Source: Pelobates cultripes
Taxonomy: Eukaryota > Chordata > Amphibia > Anura > Pelobatidae
Direction: 5' to 3'
NCBI GenBank assembly: GCA_933207985.1
Contig: OW240916.1
Span: forward strand, 82,786,700-82,850,699
Length of the DNA stretch: 64,000 bases
This document shows positions 47,993 to 59,798 of this stretch, piece after piece. The notes under the pieces were generated by a model that did not search any database, was not told the origin of the DNA, and saw only the letters and a list, made by a program, of their open reading frames with translations. Position 1 is the first letter of the stretch, and each line of letters opens with the position of its first letter. The position numbers were made by a program, and so were the translations under genes.

Positions 47993-48238
47993 ATATACTG
48001 TATATTATTCACTCACACATGCAGCAATAAAATGTATTCTATACCTTAAATTCAGTCATGAACTTACACTTATACTTATGTTTATATTTAATCCGTTCTA
48101 ATTGCATACTTGCATATATACTGTATATTATTCACTGACCCATGCAACAATAAAATGTATTCTCTGCTTTAAATGCAGTCATGAACTTGCTCTTCTCATG
48201 CAAGAGAGATTATATAAACTGATCAAACTACTCAAAAC
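47993..48238 (+). repeat. 123-bp tandem duplication
   Basis: ATATACTGTATATTATTCAC at 47993 recurs at 48116. The copies stay alignable through GCAATAAAATGTATTCT and CAGTCATGAACTT with a few substitutions. Confidence 0.75.
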
Positions 48239-48329
48239 AAAACATGAAACATAAACATGACTAGATTAAAACGTTACTATTTTGCTGATGTATGACTTTT
48301 TGTTTCTTTTATGTCAGTTTATTTGAATT

Positions 48330-48580
48330 ATTAATAAACATTATTGTGTAGCTCCAGCGCATTCTGCTGCATTGGCGAGAGAGATCACATGGTAATGAGT
48401 TCCATAGATGTGAGGCCTGTACTTGGGAAAATTCTTGAAAGTAGGAGGAGGAGAAACATAGGTCATGATAAGAGTGGAGGGGCTGGGTAAGGGGAACACT
48501 GAAAAGTAACACTAGAAATTGTGGAAGTCTATAAAGCAGAGTGAAGAAATACAAATTTAGTGGGAAATTGGAACCCATAA
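48330..48580 (-). pseudogene. Possible LINE ORF2 tail remnant
   Basis: A minus-strand frame contains QVQASHLWNSLPCDLSR, resembling the RLWNSLP motif near the end of many LINE ORF2 proteins. Nothing else supports it. Confidence 0.3.
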
Positions 48581-49275
48581 GTATGCAGTATATTTTTAAT
48601 TAACGCATGACACAAAAGCAATCAAACAAAGACACAAGCTTTGGTTAATAGATTATAGATAAATAACCAGCCAATAAATAGCATCACACATGTATGTGGA
48701 CTATGGAAATACTTAGAAGTTTGTGGTAAAGTGATTGCTTGACCTAACTGAATCCATCCTCTACAGCAGGATGATTTTTGCCCGTGACAAAAGAAAATGA
48801 ACAATGAAAAAAACAGTATTAAAAAATACGTAAAAGAAACAAAGGGGGGAGGGTGGGTGTCTGAATACAGGCCAAGCTCTTTTTCTAGTGTCTGTAGTAC
48901 CTTGTTCTCAGCCACGCTGCACAAGACGTACGCTAAAATTTTTACATGCCTCACAACTGTACGTCTAACCTGCTTGTACTTTTTAGAGCCAGTGCAACTC
49001 TTCATTTGCATTAGTTAAAATAGTTAAAAATGAGTGAGGTAAAGCGTAACACAGTAAATCGTAACACAGGAGACAGAATTTTTAAAAACACTCCACCAAC
49101 CAAATTTTTGTTTTTTAAATCACTGTTTAGTATATGTTTTCCAATACAAAAAATAAAAAAATCTCCAGAGGGTTTCATTATTAGCTTTGGCATTTTTTAT
49201 TATGTCCAATCACAGACGTCAACGTTTCAGTCCTCACACCATGACTTTTATCTAGACTTGATTAAAGGTCTTGAT

Positions 49276-51010
49276 CAGGGCCGATCCTGGGGTCACTGAT
49301 GCCTGGGTGCAAGAATATTTTTGGCAACCCCTGGTGGGTGTGGCTATATTGCTAACTCCTACCCTTTACAAACATAACACTGCTAACCACACCTATTTTC
49401 TATGGAAACCACACACCCTCAACCCAGGTCACATGTCACCCACTTACTACAGTGCCAGCTTTGCCCCGAAAAAGCTTATTAGTGCCATATGTGTGCCCAG
49501 TTTCCCAGTGCCGCCTCTGTCCACATACAGCTTCCCAGTGGCATCTTAGTTTTAAAATATTTTTGTCCCCATCTTATCAGTGCCACTTAAGTAGCCATTT
49601 TTTGTGCCCAAATCACTGACCAGTGTCATTGTTGTCCCAAAATTGCTAATCAGTGACATTTCTTTTTCCAAACAGCTTACCAGTGCCATCTTGTCCTCAG
49701 AGAGCTTGCCAGCTGTTAGTGTTTTGGTATGAACTGTGTGTATGCTGGGTGTATTTGTAATGCAGAAATGTATTTACAGATGTGTGTGAATTCAAATGAA
49801 TATTTGTGTATAATATTAATGTGTGCAGATGCAGTTATTGTATATTTGTATGGTGTATAAAATGTATTAGTAAGTGCAAGAATGTATTTGTAAGACGTGT
49901 GTGTGTGTGTATGTTTGTATGTATGAGTGTCCTTCACTGGACATTACTGTGTGTGCATGCATTGTTGTTTTCAGCAGTACGTTTGTTTATTTTTCTAAAT
50001 GTCCCTGTATGACTTATCTCACCATTCTCTTCCAGTTTTGGCTCTACCCCATCCACAGGGGTGTTTCTATGTGGACTACGGACGTCAGCCCAAAATATAC
50101 ATTTGATAACCCCTCCTATATTTGGCTTGCGCAATAATCCATCTCAGCTGTACCGTAAATTTAAAAAATTAATTATGAAATGCTGCATTCTACCTCCCCT
50201 CACCAAAAGCATGCACACTAAAACACAACCACATCCATTATGCTATGCAGTCTGTGTAGTTAATAGTGTCTGAGTGTGTGCTGGGGATGCAGTGTGTCTC
50301 TGTGTGTGTGTGCAGGGAATGCAGGGTGTGTCTGTGTGCAGAAGATGTAGTTTGTCTCTGTGTGTGTGCACGGAATGCATTGTGTTTTACATTTTTAAAA
50401 TGTAAAAAACACCCACAATTTGTTTTAATGTTTTCAAGAATATTCATTCCACAAATATGTAAACTGTATGTTAAAAAAGTCCCTTCAAGGCCCCATTAGA
50501 GGCTACAATGGAGTCTAATGGGCCCTGGAGAGGGTTTTCTCTAAAATGCTGGCCCCCGTTCACAATATAGTGATATAACACAGCTCTGTGATACCCAGCT
50601 CAAGCTGTTTCCTCTCACCTTAATTATTGTTGCTGGCTGGCTGCTGTGACTGGCAGGCTGCTGTGGCTGTCTGGCTGCTGTGGCCAGCTGGCAGGCTGCT
50701 GTGGCTGTCTGACTGCTGTGGCCAGCTGGAAGGCTGCTGTGGCTGGTTGGCAGGCAGATTGGCTGCTGTGGCTAGCCGGCTGGCTGCTGCTGGCAGTTGT
50801 GGCTGGCTGGCCTCCTTTTTCCACCAGCAGGCATCTATTTCTAGATACACCTTACAGCCCAGTCAGCCTTCCAGGAGCTCGGAGGGCCTTTAGGATGGAG
50901 GTGGGGCTAAACACAAGGGGCATGGCTTATCAAGAGGGGCGGAGCCTACTGTCACCATGCGCCTTTACTCACAGAGCACCTGGACGCTGTGCACCCACCT
51001 TGACGTATGT
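49276..51010. repeat. hAT-like composite repeat, right end uncertain
   Basis: It starts CAGGGCCGATCCTGGGG, a hAT-type end. It then has CAGTGCCATNTTNGTCC-type units (49450-49700), TG-rich sequence (49730-49925 and 50265-50390) and a GGCTGCTGTGGCTG minisatellite (50630-50820). No matching right terminus or 8-bp duplication could be fixed. Confidence 0.4.
50630..50820 (+). repeat. GGCTGCTGTGGCTG minisatellite
   Basis: About ten units of 14-20 bp (GCTGGCAGGCTGCTGTGGC). The Leu/Ala/Trp-rich or Gln/Ser-rich frames on both strands are repeat translations. Confidence 0.8.
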
Positions 51011-51188
51011 GACTGGACACAATAAGAAATTCTGAAACTTATTACGAAGCCCTCTGTAGTGCAGTTCTTTGGAGATTTATATTTTGATGGAATTTGCACC
51101 GAGGAAAGGAGCACGACAAGAGTGCCCATGGTGAATAATAAAAATAGGAATACATTTTAGTATGCATTTTTTCATAGGTGCTAGATAT

Positions 51189-51937
51189 TGTGATAAAGTG
51201 AAGGTAGAGAGGCCTTTAACATTTAATTTAAGGGGAAGTACGTGTTGTATGTGTGGTGTGCAACACAAAGCTAGGTTTAGTTATGGGCCCCTGGGGTGGA
51301 GCATTTGGAGAGCAAGGTGGGCCAATGCTCCACTCCTCAGTTTATATACAACTGGGAGAAATTAGGTCCAGGCCAGAGTTTTTTGGAACTGTCTCCAACC
51401 CACTGCTCAGCTGCAGATAATCAGCTGTAGCAGTGGGAATAAACCCCTCCCTGCTATGCAGGTAAAATAGGGGGATTGCTGGCTTCCTCCCTGGAAGCAG
51501 GTTGGAGAGAGGCTGTTCTCTCCAGTGAGAGAGTCAAGGAGACTGAGCACTGGGAGTGCAAAAGGAAAGCAGTCAAGGCTGGCTTGGAGCACTGGGAGTG
51601 CGGAAAAGAGAGAGAATGTTTGTTTCTCTCTTGAAGGGCTGGAAGCAGCAGGCTGACTAAACACTGGAGTGCTGAGAGCTAACAAAGAGACTAGATTGGT
51701 GAAACCAGTATTATTTTGTTATAGTTTAACCCCTGAGAGATAGGCAATCTGAAGTTAGTTAGTGCTCAGACGAGCTAGGTTTTTGTTTCTAGGGATTTTG
51801 TTACATTATTGTTTGTTTCATTTACGGCTGTCTCCTGTGTGAGTTTAACAATAAAACTGCCTGGATTATATGCAAACCAAAGGACTGTGCCTGTTGTTTA
51901 CCCTAGAGGACCGTGCTACCTGCCGACAAGGATCACA
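51189..51937 (+). repeat. 5' LTR
   Basis: A 749-bp LTR starting TGTGAT and ending ATCACA (6-bp inverted ends). It has a TATA-like TTTATATA at 51341-51348 and an AATAAA signal at 51850-51855. TGGTGGAGAATGC at 51941 is a likely primer-binding site remnant starting with TGG. A GAGCACTGGGAGTGC unit is duplicated within it near 51545 and 51595. Confidence 0.8.
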
Positions 51938-51953
51938 ATATGGTGGAGAATGC

Positions 51954-53164
51954 GGGCACTAACACAATTGGGTTGTTCCACTCACTTTGTGACACTTCAA
52001 TCACCCCCAACTCAAGCATCTTTTTAACCTCTGCACTAACCACTTCACGTCTAGCCTCAGATTGATCTTCTTCCCAGGTTCAGTTAGGATATCATGCTTG
52101 ATTATGTGTTTTCCCTGGTATTGGGGAAAACACATCCCTATTTTTAGACACAAACTCCCTGACTTCCTGTTTTTGATGAGGGGCAAGAGTATCAGCGATA
52201 TGCACCTCCGGACCCTGCTCACGAGTGGCTTGAATAGGTTTATCTCTGGCTATGATGAGAACCTCTCGTTCTACCCATGGCTTCAATAAATGTATATGAT
52301 GTCTGTTCTGGCTTCCGTCTGCCTGGCTGTCTTACTTTATAGTTCATGTCACTGACCTGCTCTGTGATTTCATAGGGCCCTTGCCAGCTGGCTAAGAATT
52401 TGCTTTCTACCGTGGGAATGAGAACTAGAACCCTGTCATCTGGTTTGAACACCTGTAGCCTTGCATTCTGGTTATAGCTTGCTTGTTGGGCTCTCTGGGC
52501 CTTTTCCATGTTTTCCCTAACTATGGGAATTACTGTTTAGATTCGCTCTTGCATTTGAGCTACATGCTCTATAAGACTATGATGGGGGGTATGCTCTTGT
52601 TCCCATGTTTCCTTGGCAACATCTAGTATGCCTCTTGGATGCCTACCATACATCAACTCAAAAGGGGAAAAACCTGTGGAAGCTTGCGGGACTTCTCTAA
52701 TAGAAAACATCAGGTAGGGTATGAGATAATCCCATTTTTTTCCGTCCTTGTCTATCACCTTCCGCAGCATAGCCTTTAGAGTTTTATTAAACCTCTCCAC
52801 TAATCCATCAGTTTGCGGATGGTATACTGAGGTTTTCAGTTTCTTGATTCTGAGCAATTTGCACAAATCACGCATGATTTTTGACATAAAAGGGGTTCCC
52901 TGATCTGTGAGAATTTCCTTTGGTATACCCATCCTGCTAAACATCATCAGTAATTCCCTTGCAACATTTTTAGAGGTGGCATTCCGTAGAGGTACTGCCT
53001 CTGCATACCGTGTTGCATAATCAACAACAACTAAAATGTACTCTAGCCGACCTAGGCAATGGCCCTATCAGGTTCAAATGGAACCTCTATTATGGGAAGG
53101 GGTACCAACGGACTACGAAAGCCCTTATGTGGAGCTTTCATTTGGCATTCTGGGCAGGATTTAC
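51954..53164 (-). pseudogene. Gypsy pol fragment: integrase followed by RT start
   Basis: Reading on the minus strand: a CxxC zinc-binding end (CKSCPECQMKAPHKGF, about 53164-53110), the integrase core with VVVDYATRYAEA, TDQG and TDGLVERFN (the last Asp and Glu are separated by 35 residues, the D-D35-E pattern), and a C-terminal part with VLVLIP and WQGPYEI (GPY/F-like, 52240-52509). Next come INLLKPWVERE-type linker, EVREFVSKNRDVFS, HDILTEPGKK and NNPIVLVP, the region immediately before and at the start of reverse transcriptase. At least three frame changes break the reading frame (near 53050, 52520 and 52290). It cannot produce an active integrase. In a normal gypsy element reverse transcriptase comes first, so this order is diagnostic of Gmr1-like elements. 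Confidence 0.8.
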
Positions 53165-53251
53165 AAATAAAGTGCCTGGAATTAATTTACTTTTAAAGAC
53201 TGTGCATGTTTGTACCCAAAAGGACCGTGCTAACTGCAGACCAGGATCACA
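53165..53251 (+). repeat. 3' LTR remnant (U5 end)
   Basis: AAATAAAGTGCCTGG, GACTGTGCATG, GGACCGTGCTAACTGC and GGATCACA align with 51850-51937 of the 5' LTR. The rest of this LTR is lost. Confidence 0.75.
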
Positions 53252-53269
53252 ATATATAAAATATAGCTT

Positions 53270-53632
53270 GCAAAAGGTGCAGTTCTCTTGCCGCAGCTTT
53301 GCAAACCCTCCCCTCCTAACCCCGCACAGACTTTCTGTGGCTGTCCAATCGCAGACTTCCCAATGCAGCTCATTGAGAAGACTTTGCAAAGCAGGTGCTC
53401 TGAGTGATTGCTGCCTTTTGAGTTTAGCTCCACTAAGCTAAACAAACCAGGAAGTAACGGGACCCGTTTTTGATTTCCAGCCAGGGTTATAACAAGGTGA
53501 ATTTATAAAAGTGCCAATTTCTATTCATTTCTATTTCTACACTTTTTGTAAAGTGAAAATAGTACACACCCTTCACACATAAGGCATTAAAGCAAGATTA
53601 ATTTCTTTAGGGGTCTGGAGTGTCCCTTTTAA
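53270..53632. repeat. TTAA-type element 3' part
   Basis: It ends GGTCTGGAGTGTCCCTTTTAA (TTAA at 53629-53632) and contains AAGTGCCAATTTCTATTCAT, like the inverted repeat at 28011-28270. Its left side abuts the LTR element. Confidence 0.5.
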
Positions 53633-55424
53633 ATATATGATAAAGGGGGCAAGGTATGTTTGTAAGGGCTACTGAGAATAGAGGTTGGAGAAATGGGGAT
53701 GGGTGGCAGTAATTAGTGTAGGTTTACTGAACAAAAAGGAAACACCCATGTCAGCTTCTGTTCACTCTTATAAGTGTTTCAAATTTAATTGTGGGAATTC
53801 ATTTTTATTGAATTTTTTTCATGAATGAAAATCAGCCAAAAAGTATGTTTGTGAAGTTCTGTTAACAGAGGTTATGCTATACTACAATTATCCATTTGAC
53901 ACCATCAGAAGAACCAAGATTGGTTGAAATAGCTCCTTTGCAGACATCACGTCAGAATTTTGGGCTTTTTTATTAATCGTTCAGATTCATATTTTGTATG
54001 AAACTACTTACACCAGCTTTACTGTTTTCCGATATATGGGATAGGCATTGCTGTACTACTGAAAGTAATAGGGTAATTAGCTAGCAATGCTCAGCCGCTT
54101 ACTAATGACTGTAAAATGCTTGGGATTTGCAGTAATCATAAACATCAAAGGACGACTTTTTATTTATTAAAAATGACAGAACTTCCCTTTAAACGTATGT
54201 GCCTGTTTTTCCCTTTCACAAAACGGGAAAACAAAATGTTTAACTATTTGATATTTCTTCTGTCAGTTTGGCTTGAGATAAAATATAAGAAAAGAATAGT
54301 TTTCGTGATTCTCTCTGTAATTTCCAAGGGTCACTTGTACAAACAGGAAACGTTGGCCAGAGCGTGAGACAGCATTTCACTCCCTACTCCTTTACAAATA
54401 AGGGTTTTGGTGTCTGTAAGTGGAAAATAATTAATTCCCAAGCCAGGAAACTGTGACGTGCTGATAGGAGCAGAGATTTTTACACATGCCTTTCACAAAT
54501 GACACACTTTACAAGAATGTTATCTACCGCTTTGCCATTTTCTTCTTATCAGCACAAGAGGTGGGGGCAGAAAAGCCTTTTTTTTGGGGGGGGGGGGAAG
54601 GGGGGGGGTTGGTTATGTGATATATGTTAAAATTGTTGATATTCTTTCCAAGATTGTTTCCGTACATTGGGAATGTGCAAATCTGTTATTACTTTAGTAG
54701 CATTAGTCACGCTCACTAAATTCTTTTTGTCAGACTTCTTCTTTTTACAATGATACCGATCATAAACCTCTGCCTGAAGGTTTTGAACCCTTTAACATTC
54801 TATTTCTACCTTTAAACAAAGCTTACTTAATCATGTTTTTCCATTATGCTCTATGATACGTGTAAAAATGTCCAACTAAATGTGAATATAGAAAGTTGTT
54901 CTTTCAACGTTGTAATTTCAAATTGCAGCTTTTTTTTTTTTTTAATTCTTTGTTTTCTCCTTTGCACAAGAAAAATAATCTGCTTGTAGCCAGGGCCGGA
55001 TTAACATAGGGGCTGATGGAGCTGCAGCTCCAGGCCCAGGCCCATGGAATAGGCCCATTTAAAAAAGAAAAAAAAAAAATCTATTTATTTTTTTTTTTTT
55101 TACACACTACTCTTAGTTTTGCCACCTGACTGGTATTTTAATGGCACAGACGGTATTTGAGGCTGCTTGGCCCTGCCGGTATTGCAGTAATACCAGCAAT
55201 ACAAATGCAGGTAATTTTCTCAGAATAAATGGAAATTATTCTGCAATACCAGCACCGGCCAGTAGGGGTCACTGTGTGTGGAGAGAGGCAGGGATAGGAA
55301 GTTACAGCATATCCCTCCCTGCCTCTCTCTACTACTCACTGATCCCTGGCGGAGCAGCTAAACAGCGCAGTCCAGACAGCAGCTCTACAGCTCAGGTAAG
55401 TGAGGGATCGGGGAAAAGGCAGCA

Positions 55425-56625
55425 GGGACACATGGGGATACTGAGACACTAGGGGACACATTGGGGACACTGAGACACTAGGGGACACTGAGACACTAGG
55501 GGACACATGGGGACACAGAGACACTAGGGGACACATGATGACACATACACTAGGGGACGCTGAGACACTAGGACACAGACACTGGGAGACCTGGGAACAC
55601 TGAGACACTTGGGGACACTGGAAAATATGGGGACACTGAGACACTTGGGGACACAGACACTAGGGGACACATACACTAGGGGACACATGGGGACACTGTC
55701 ACTAGGGGACACTGAGACACTAGGACACATGGGGACACAGACACTGGGAGACCTGGGGACACTGAGACACTAGGGGACACCGAGACACATAGGGATGCTG
55801 AGATACATGGGGAAGCTGTGAGACATAGGGACATTGGGAGACATTGGGACATGGAGACACCATGTCCCCCAGCCAGTGTCCCTAGTGTCTCAGTGTCCCC
55901 AAGTCTCCCAGTGTCTGTGTCCCATGTCTCTCAGTGTGCCTAGTGTCCCCATGTGTCCCAGTGTCCCCATGTCTATGTCCACAACTGTCCCCATGTCTCC
56001 CCAAGTGTCTGACTCCCAGCCAGTGTCCCCTAGTCTCCCAGTATCCCCTAGTCTCCCAGTGTCTGTGTCCCTAGTGTCTTAGTGCCCCCAAATGTTTCAG
56101 TGTCTCCATGTCTCCCAGTGTGTTCCTAGTGTCTCAGTGTGCCTGGTGTCCCCATGTCTCCCAGTTTTCCTATATGTCCCAGTGTCCACATGTCTATGTC
56201 CACAACTGTCCCCATGTCTCCCAGTGTCCCCAAGTGTCTGTCTCCCAGCCAGTGTCCCCTAGTCTCCCAGTGTCTGTGTTCCCATGTCTGTGTCCCTAGT
56301 GTCTTAGTGTTCCCAAATGTTTCAGTGTCCCCATGTCTCCCAGTGTCTGTGTACCTAGTGTCTCAGTGTCCCCATTTCTCCCAGTTTCCCTAAATGTCTC
56401 AGTGTCCCCGGGTCTCAGTGTCCCCGGGTCTCTCAGTGTCCCCAGTATCCTAGTGACATGGGGACACACTGAGACATTGGGACACTGGGAGAAATGGGGA
56501 CACAGACACTGGGAGACTAGGGCACTGGGCGACATGGGGACATTGACACTGTGATACATAGGGACACTGAGACACTGGGTGACTTGCGAGACTGAGACAC
56601 TGGGAGACAGGGAGACACTGGGAGC
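55425..56625. repeat. Minisatellite with two orientation switches
   Basis: GGGGACACTGAGACACTA units run to about 55858. The inverse CAGTGTCCCTAGTGTCTCAG units run to about 56455, then the first orientation returns to 56625. The long arms could fold into a very large hairpin. Confidence 0.9.
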
Positions 56626-56819
56626 AATCCATCTATACAGCAGAATCAAACTGTGAGTAGTTTGGTGATTTTACAGAATTTTCTCTGATGTCACTCCTTG
56701 TGATTTACATCATGTGATGTCACGCATAACTAATTAATTATACAAATGATTAAGGCTGGTATTTTTTTCCAAGAAAGGTGGCAACCTTAACTACTCTTCG
56801 CACTCTTCGACCCTATTAT

Positions 56820-57287
56820 GTTAAAACCACCACCCTGGCCCCTTCTTGCCTCCCTAAATATAGTAAAATATTACTTGTATTAAATTCTGCAGCTGCTGGC
56901 TCAGAAGTCGTGGTCTGAGCAAATTACAATACTTCCCCATAGGATTGGCTGAGACTGTCAACTAGGCAGATTTGGGGCAGAGCCAGCACAAGTCCAACAT
57001 AGCCCTGGCCAATCAGCATCTCCTCATAAAGATAAATTGAATCAATGCATCTCTATGAGGAAAGGTCAGTGTCTGCATGCAGAGGGTGGAGACACTGAAT
57101 GGCAGTGCTGCACACTAGGCAGTACTGCCCCAGGAAGCACCTCTAGCAGCCATCTAAGGAGCAGCCAGTGGAGTTATTTTCTCTGAAAAGACAGTGTTTA
57201 CTGCAAAAAGCCTGAATGGAATGATTCTACTTACCAGAACAAATACAATAAGCTGTAGTTGTTCTGGTGACTATAGTGTCCCTTTAA
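56820..57287 (-). mobile_element. TTAA-type MITE inside hAT copy 2
   Basis: On the minus strand it starts TTAAAGGGACACTATAGTC and follows 61298-61830 closely (GAACAACTACAGCTTATTG, CAGGCTTTTTGCAGTAAACA). The 59-bp terminal hairpin module present in that sister is missing here. Confidence 0.75.
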
Positions 57288-58564
57288 GTTTGGAAGCTTA
57301 AGAGGGATGTATGGGAACAAAACTTGTGTGCACTTGCTGACATTAAAGTTAGTTTAGGTAATGCAGACGTTGGTCTCTCTAACACTGTGGCATGTCCCCT
57401 TTCTTCTACACTTACTACAGACATCTTTTCTCTGTCTCAGACTATATACCAGGAGCTTCTGCCTGCTAGTAAGAAGGTAAGGAGACAAGTGGACCAGCGA
57501 GTGCTAGGGGACAGTCCTTAGAAAGAATGGAGTGAGCGCATCATTAGACGCATTTATGTCAAGCTCAAGGTGCTGCCTGCATAGTATGCCCTTAGTTGGA
57601 CAGCCTGCAGGATTGGCAGGCAGCCTGACATGCATTCATGCCAGGCTGACCTTCCAATTCTTTGGACAAACATGCCCCTTTTTGGGCATGTTCACCCCTT
57701 TTGGCAGGTCTTGTCACGTGATGCGCGCCAGTGGCACACCCTTTTACCCCGCTTATTGACTTCCTGCTTCACTGGACACTGCTGTTAGGGGTTATGGATT
57801 TACTTGAAAGATGAAAGTATAAATTAGGGAGAGATTAGCATAGATTATGTGTTTTCTTATAGCTGCATCCTTTGAGTTTCCCTCCAACACCATCTCCATC
57901 AGATACATGACGCTTGGGAGGAATGACTGTTTTAGTGTTTTTGGTCGATAAGATTCCGTAATTAGGCCCATCATAATTGTCAGCACCAGGCCCACTGTGC
58001 TCTTAATCCGGCCCTGCTTGTAGCACCCCGACAGTGTTGACAAGCAATGCATTTACGTATAGGAATAAACAGTGTCATGGCATGAGATAGTCACACACAT
58101 TTTTTTATAACCAAAAAATAAACAGGCTGATTTGTAATTCACTTGTATATTATAGAGAAAGCTCGATAGGTATGTTGGACAGGTCAAGTGAACTGAGGCA
58201 TGTTGGCATGTTAGCTACACAATTAACGTGTAGTACGCTATTTCTTCTGGACAGGTTTACACTTTTAGTTAGTTAAGTACTGAATGCCACCTAGAGTGAA
58301 GTGTCTGTGTGGGGAATGTGTTATCTTCCTTGTGGTGCGGGTTTAAGGAGGGTTTTTATGTCTCCCATAGGAACTGTAATAGTTAAAATACACGTTTTGT
58401 TTGTTCCCTGGAGTCTCCCCATAGGCGTGTGTCTACTTATGGTGTAGGCCACTGTAGGTATACAGGTCTACGTGGGCATTCCTGTGCTGAGTCAGGCTGG
58501 GTATTTTAAGCTTGAGTATCCGGGAGTCAAACATGAGAAGTTGGGTATGAGATCGATTGCTAGG

Positions 58565-59798
58565 CTATTGTTGGCATGGGCTCAAGGTGATGTTAGTTAT
58601 AGGTGGTGTGGACACCTTGTTGGGATCGGGTAGGGGCTTCGTGACCCTTGCATGAGGTCTATAACCTGTGCTCATGGCTGCTTGGGTTACCCCTGCTTTG
58701 TGGGGGGGAGGGCGCAGTCCCAAATCTTGCAAGAAGGCGGGAGCCTTAGTGATGTTGGAGAGCCGGTGGACTGTTCCTTGGTGCGTCACTATGAGGGACC
58801 TTGGGGAGCCCCAGTTGTAGGCCACTCCAGAGTATTTCAGCTGGTTTGTCACTGCCTTGAGGGATCTGCGCCATTGGAGTGTGGACCTAGTGAGGTCGTG
58901 ATAGAATTTGAGTTGAGAGTTCTCAAATGTGTATAGGGTCTTGTCTCGGATTGCTGTCATGACATGTCCCTTATCGTGAAAGGAGGAGCAGTGCACCACT
59001 ACATCCCTTGTCTCGTTCGGAGGTGCATTAGGGGACTTTGGGAGGCGATATGCCCCATCAAGGGCTATCTTCCTTGCCTGTGGCTGGGGTAGTATAGCCG
59101 CAAGCAGCCGTCTTAGGTAGTGTGGTAGTTCTTCTAGGGGGATATCATCAGGTATGCTGCGAATCTTGCTATGTTGCCGTCTGTAGCGGTCTTCCATGGC
59201 AGTCATTTGTGTGCTGAGTGCCTGTTGGGAGGTTTGGACTTGCCTTATGGTGTCTTGCATCGTGGACATGTCCTTGCGTATGTCCAGAATGTCCTCCTCT
59301 GAAGCACGGACCCTGTTAGTTATTGCCTGGACTTCCTCCTTTATCACTGCATTGTCCGATTCCAGCCACTTTCTGATTTCTAGCATGAAGGTTTGGATGT
59401 CCTGCTTGGTAGCCAGCTCGGGCCCTCCCTAGGTTGTCAAGGGTGCTGCAGTCACTGTGAGCTCTGCCCCAGTGGTGAGCTGTGGTGGTGGGGCTGCTGG
59501 TTCTGCGGGGCTTTGTGCAGGGAATACCTCCTTGTTCTTTGCAGTCGCAACACCGCGACTGCTGCAGGTCTCTGGGATCGACGTCCCATAGTTGTTCCCA
59601 CTGCCTGTGGAGTCAGTGCAGGTGGTTTGATCTGCCAGAATGGGTCTCCCTCCGCCGAGGAGGTACTCAAGTCTGGGGATGGAGGGCGCGTGGTAAGTCT
59701 CAGACCTGCGTTTCGGTCCCTTCATCCGTGGGGAGTGGAAGAAGCACATCGGGCTCTGTAGCGGGGTATCTAGGCTTGGTGTCACTGTGTGCCGCCAT
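58565..59798 (-). pseudogene. L1 ORF1 relic
   Basis: This minus-strand frame resembles the L1 ORF1 protein, which in live elements coats the element RNA as a coiled-coil trimer. The longest open part is 273 codons (59386 down to 58565). Its first 75 residues have coiled-coil character (EEVQAITNRVRASEEDILDI region), followed by an RRM-like part starting near IPDDIPLEELPHYLRRLL and a C-terminal domain with RDVVVHCSSFHDKGHVM and DLTRSTLQWRR. The frame continues upstream past a single in-frame TAG near 59430 to the Pro-rich N-terminal region. A good start, ATGGCGGCACAC at 59798, is in another frame, so a frameshift near 59700 is likely. No ORF2 sequence follows in the 540 bp before the hAT element. 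Confidence 0.75.

Larger units (their letters stand above)
51189..53251 (+). mobile_element. Rearranged Ty3/gypsy LTR retrotransposon, Gmr1-like
   Basis: Full 5' LTR (51189-51937) and a 3' LTR remnant (53165-53251), both on the + strand and ending GGATCACA, are flanked by a 4-bp duplication ATAT (51185-51188 and 53252-53255). The internal segment 51954-53164 is pol sequence on the minus strand, inverted relative to the LTRs. Its domain order (integrase, GPY/F-type tail, then the start of reverse transcriptase) is that of Gmr1-type gypsy elements. It is dead: most of gag-pol is missing and frameshifts are present. Confidence 0.8.
54991..58016 (+). mobile_element. Non-autonomous hAT element with flipped minisatellite (copy 2)
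   Basis: The termini CAGGGCCGGATTAA and TTAATCCGGCCCTG are perfect inverses, flanked by a perfect 8-bp duplication CTTGTAGC (54983-54990 and 58017-58024). The left segment (AATACCAGCAATACAAATGC, AGTAGGGGTCACTGTGTGTG) and right arm (TTGACTTCCTGCTTCACTGG onward, 57757-58016) match 33312-35043. Between them are a longer minisatellite (55425-56625), a TTAA-type MITE (56820-57287) and about 470 bp absent from copy 1. No transposase. Confidence 0.95.

Noticed and set aside
50620..51035. Leu/Trp-rich and Gln/Ser-rich frames
   Set aside because: They are produced by the GGCTGCTGTGGCTG minisatellite in several frames at once.
51407..51685. Minus-strand frame in the LTR
   Set aside because: It lies entirely in the non-coding 5' LTR, including its internal duplicated unit.
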